A DNA stretch of 24,899 nt, taken from contig CAKQWG010000028.1 in NCBI GenBank assembly GCA_934278005.1, positions 1 through 24,899 of the forward strand, given 5' to 3'. Numbering within the stretch: the first letter of the stretch is position 1; every line of letters starts with the position of its first letter. The notes under the pieces were generated by a model. The model did no database searches. It was not told the origin of the DNA and was given only the letters and a program-made list of their open reading frames with translations. This document shows, in pieces, positions 24,316 to 24,899 of the stretch. The position numbers and the translations under genes are program-made. This DNA is from an uncultured Pirellulaceae bacterium. GTDB lineage: Bacteria; Planctomycetota; Planctomycetia; Pirellulales; Pirellulaceae.

Positions 24316-24899
24316 ATGTCGCGAATTATTTGCATAGCCAATCAAAAGGGAGGGGTGGGCAAGACCACCACCGCGGTCAACTTATCGGTTGGCCTGGCGC
24401 GGGCTGGCGAACGCACTTTGCTGATCGACCTGGATCCGCAATGCAATGCGACCAGCGGTGTTGGATTGAAACCGGCGGCCAGCCATCCTTTGCTGTTGGG
24501 CACACCGCTCAAGCAGAGCGTGCAAAGCACAGCTTGGGAAAACTTGGAATTGCTGCCGGGCAGTCGCAGATTCGTCGATGTCGACCGCTTGGAAAATGGC
24601 CAAGAGAGCAGCTCGACCATTTTGCGGCAGCATTTAGATGCGGGCATAGCCAATTATGACTATGTTTTAATCGACTGCCCGCCATCGCTAGGACAGTTAA
24701 CGCAAGCTGCTCTGAGTGCTAGCACTGAAGTTTTGATGCCCATCCAGTGCGAATTCTACGCCATGGAGGGATTGACGCAGATGATTCACGTAATTCGTGA
24801 CGTAATGCAGCGTGAAGAGGGCAGATTGACCTTTGGGGGAATACTACTAACCATGTATGATCCCACATTGGAGTTGACCCACGAGGTGGACACAGAGGT
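24316..24899 (+). CDS. parA: ParA/Soj-type ATPase, 3' end outside the window
   Basis: The first 194 codons of a ParA-family partition ATPase, open to the right edge. It begins MSRIICIANQKGGVGKTTTAVNLS with the deviant Walker A KGGVGKTT, followed by LLIDLDPQCNATSGVG (Walker A'), DYVLIDCPPSLGQLT (Walker B) and PIQCEFYAMEGLTQM, then GGILLTMYDPTLELTHEV. This is the pattern of chromosomal Soj/ParA, which segregates origins together with ParB; a parB gene is expected just beyond the edge. ATG 24316 is the natural start. It lies 67 bases after the cytochrome-WD40 stop on the same strand. Whether it shares that transcript cannot be told. Confidence 0.93.
   Translation, partial: MSRIICIANQKGGVGKTTTAVNLSVGLARAGERTLLIDLDPQCNATSGVGLKPAASHPLLLGTPLKQSVQSTAWENLELLPGSRRFVDVDRLENGQESSSTILRQHLDAGIANYDYVLIDCPPSLGQLTQAALSASTEVLMPIQCEFYAMEGLTQMIHVIRDVMQREEGRLTFGGILLTMYDPTLELTHEVDTE

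Overview
The window looks like chromosomal DNA of a planctomycete, most probably in the Pirellulales (Rhodopirellula/Blastopirellula-like). The inference rests on protein families typical of that phylum: a BBP7-type outer-membrane barrel, a DUF1501 Tat-exported protein, a very large DUF1549/DUF1553 protein with PPC and Ig-like domains, and a planctomycete-type cytochrome c fused to WD40 repeats. There is no sign of a phage, plasmid, IS element, CRISPR array, rRNA or tRNA. Most of the DNA is ordinary housekeeping and envelope gene content.

Layout. 1-532 is intergenic: a strong UUCG hairpin, a twice-repeated short palindrome, and a clear minus-strand terminator for the BBP7 gene (533-1900, minus). 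A 446-base gap with a 14-bp quasi-palindromic tandem array precedes a short SecA-family ATPase (2347-4446, plus). Next comes a three-gene proton-translocating transhydrogenase operon, pntAa-pntAb-pntB (4724-7951, plus), converging with polA (7954-10749, minus) across only 2 bases. 10750-13128 holds small genes: a DUF883/ElaB-like membrane-anchored protein, a bacterioferritin-like protein, an unrecognised minus-strand gene with its own intrinsic terminator, and a thioredoxin-fold [2Fe-2S] ferredoxin. An exported alpha/beta hydrolase (13216-14145, plus) converges with a TolC-family lipoprotein-like efflux protein (14156-15865, minus).

From 16348 to 24248 three large plus-strand genes form a probable operon of exported proteins: DUF1501, DUF1549/DUF1553 with haem-like CxxCH motifs, and cytochrome c-WD40. 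All carry export signals, so they probably act together outside the cytoplasmic membrane. Their reaction is not known to me. The window ends inside a ParA/Soj-type ATPase gene (24316 onward, cut at the right edge).

Start codons needed care. Shine-Dalgarno-like sequences favour TTG starts for the hydrolase and the DUF1549 protein, an internal ATG for the TolC protein, and possibly an internal ATG for pntAb. I found no clearly novel multi-gene system. The most unusual items are the SecA-like ATPase that ends before the wing/finger region, the repeat array upstream of it, the signal-peptide-bearing PntAb, the altered ferroxidase ligands of the ferritin-like protein, and the exported DUF1501/DUF1549/WD40 trio.
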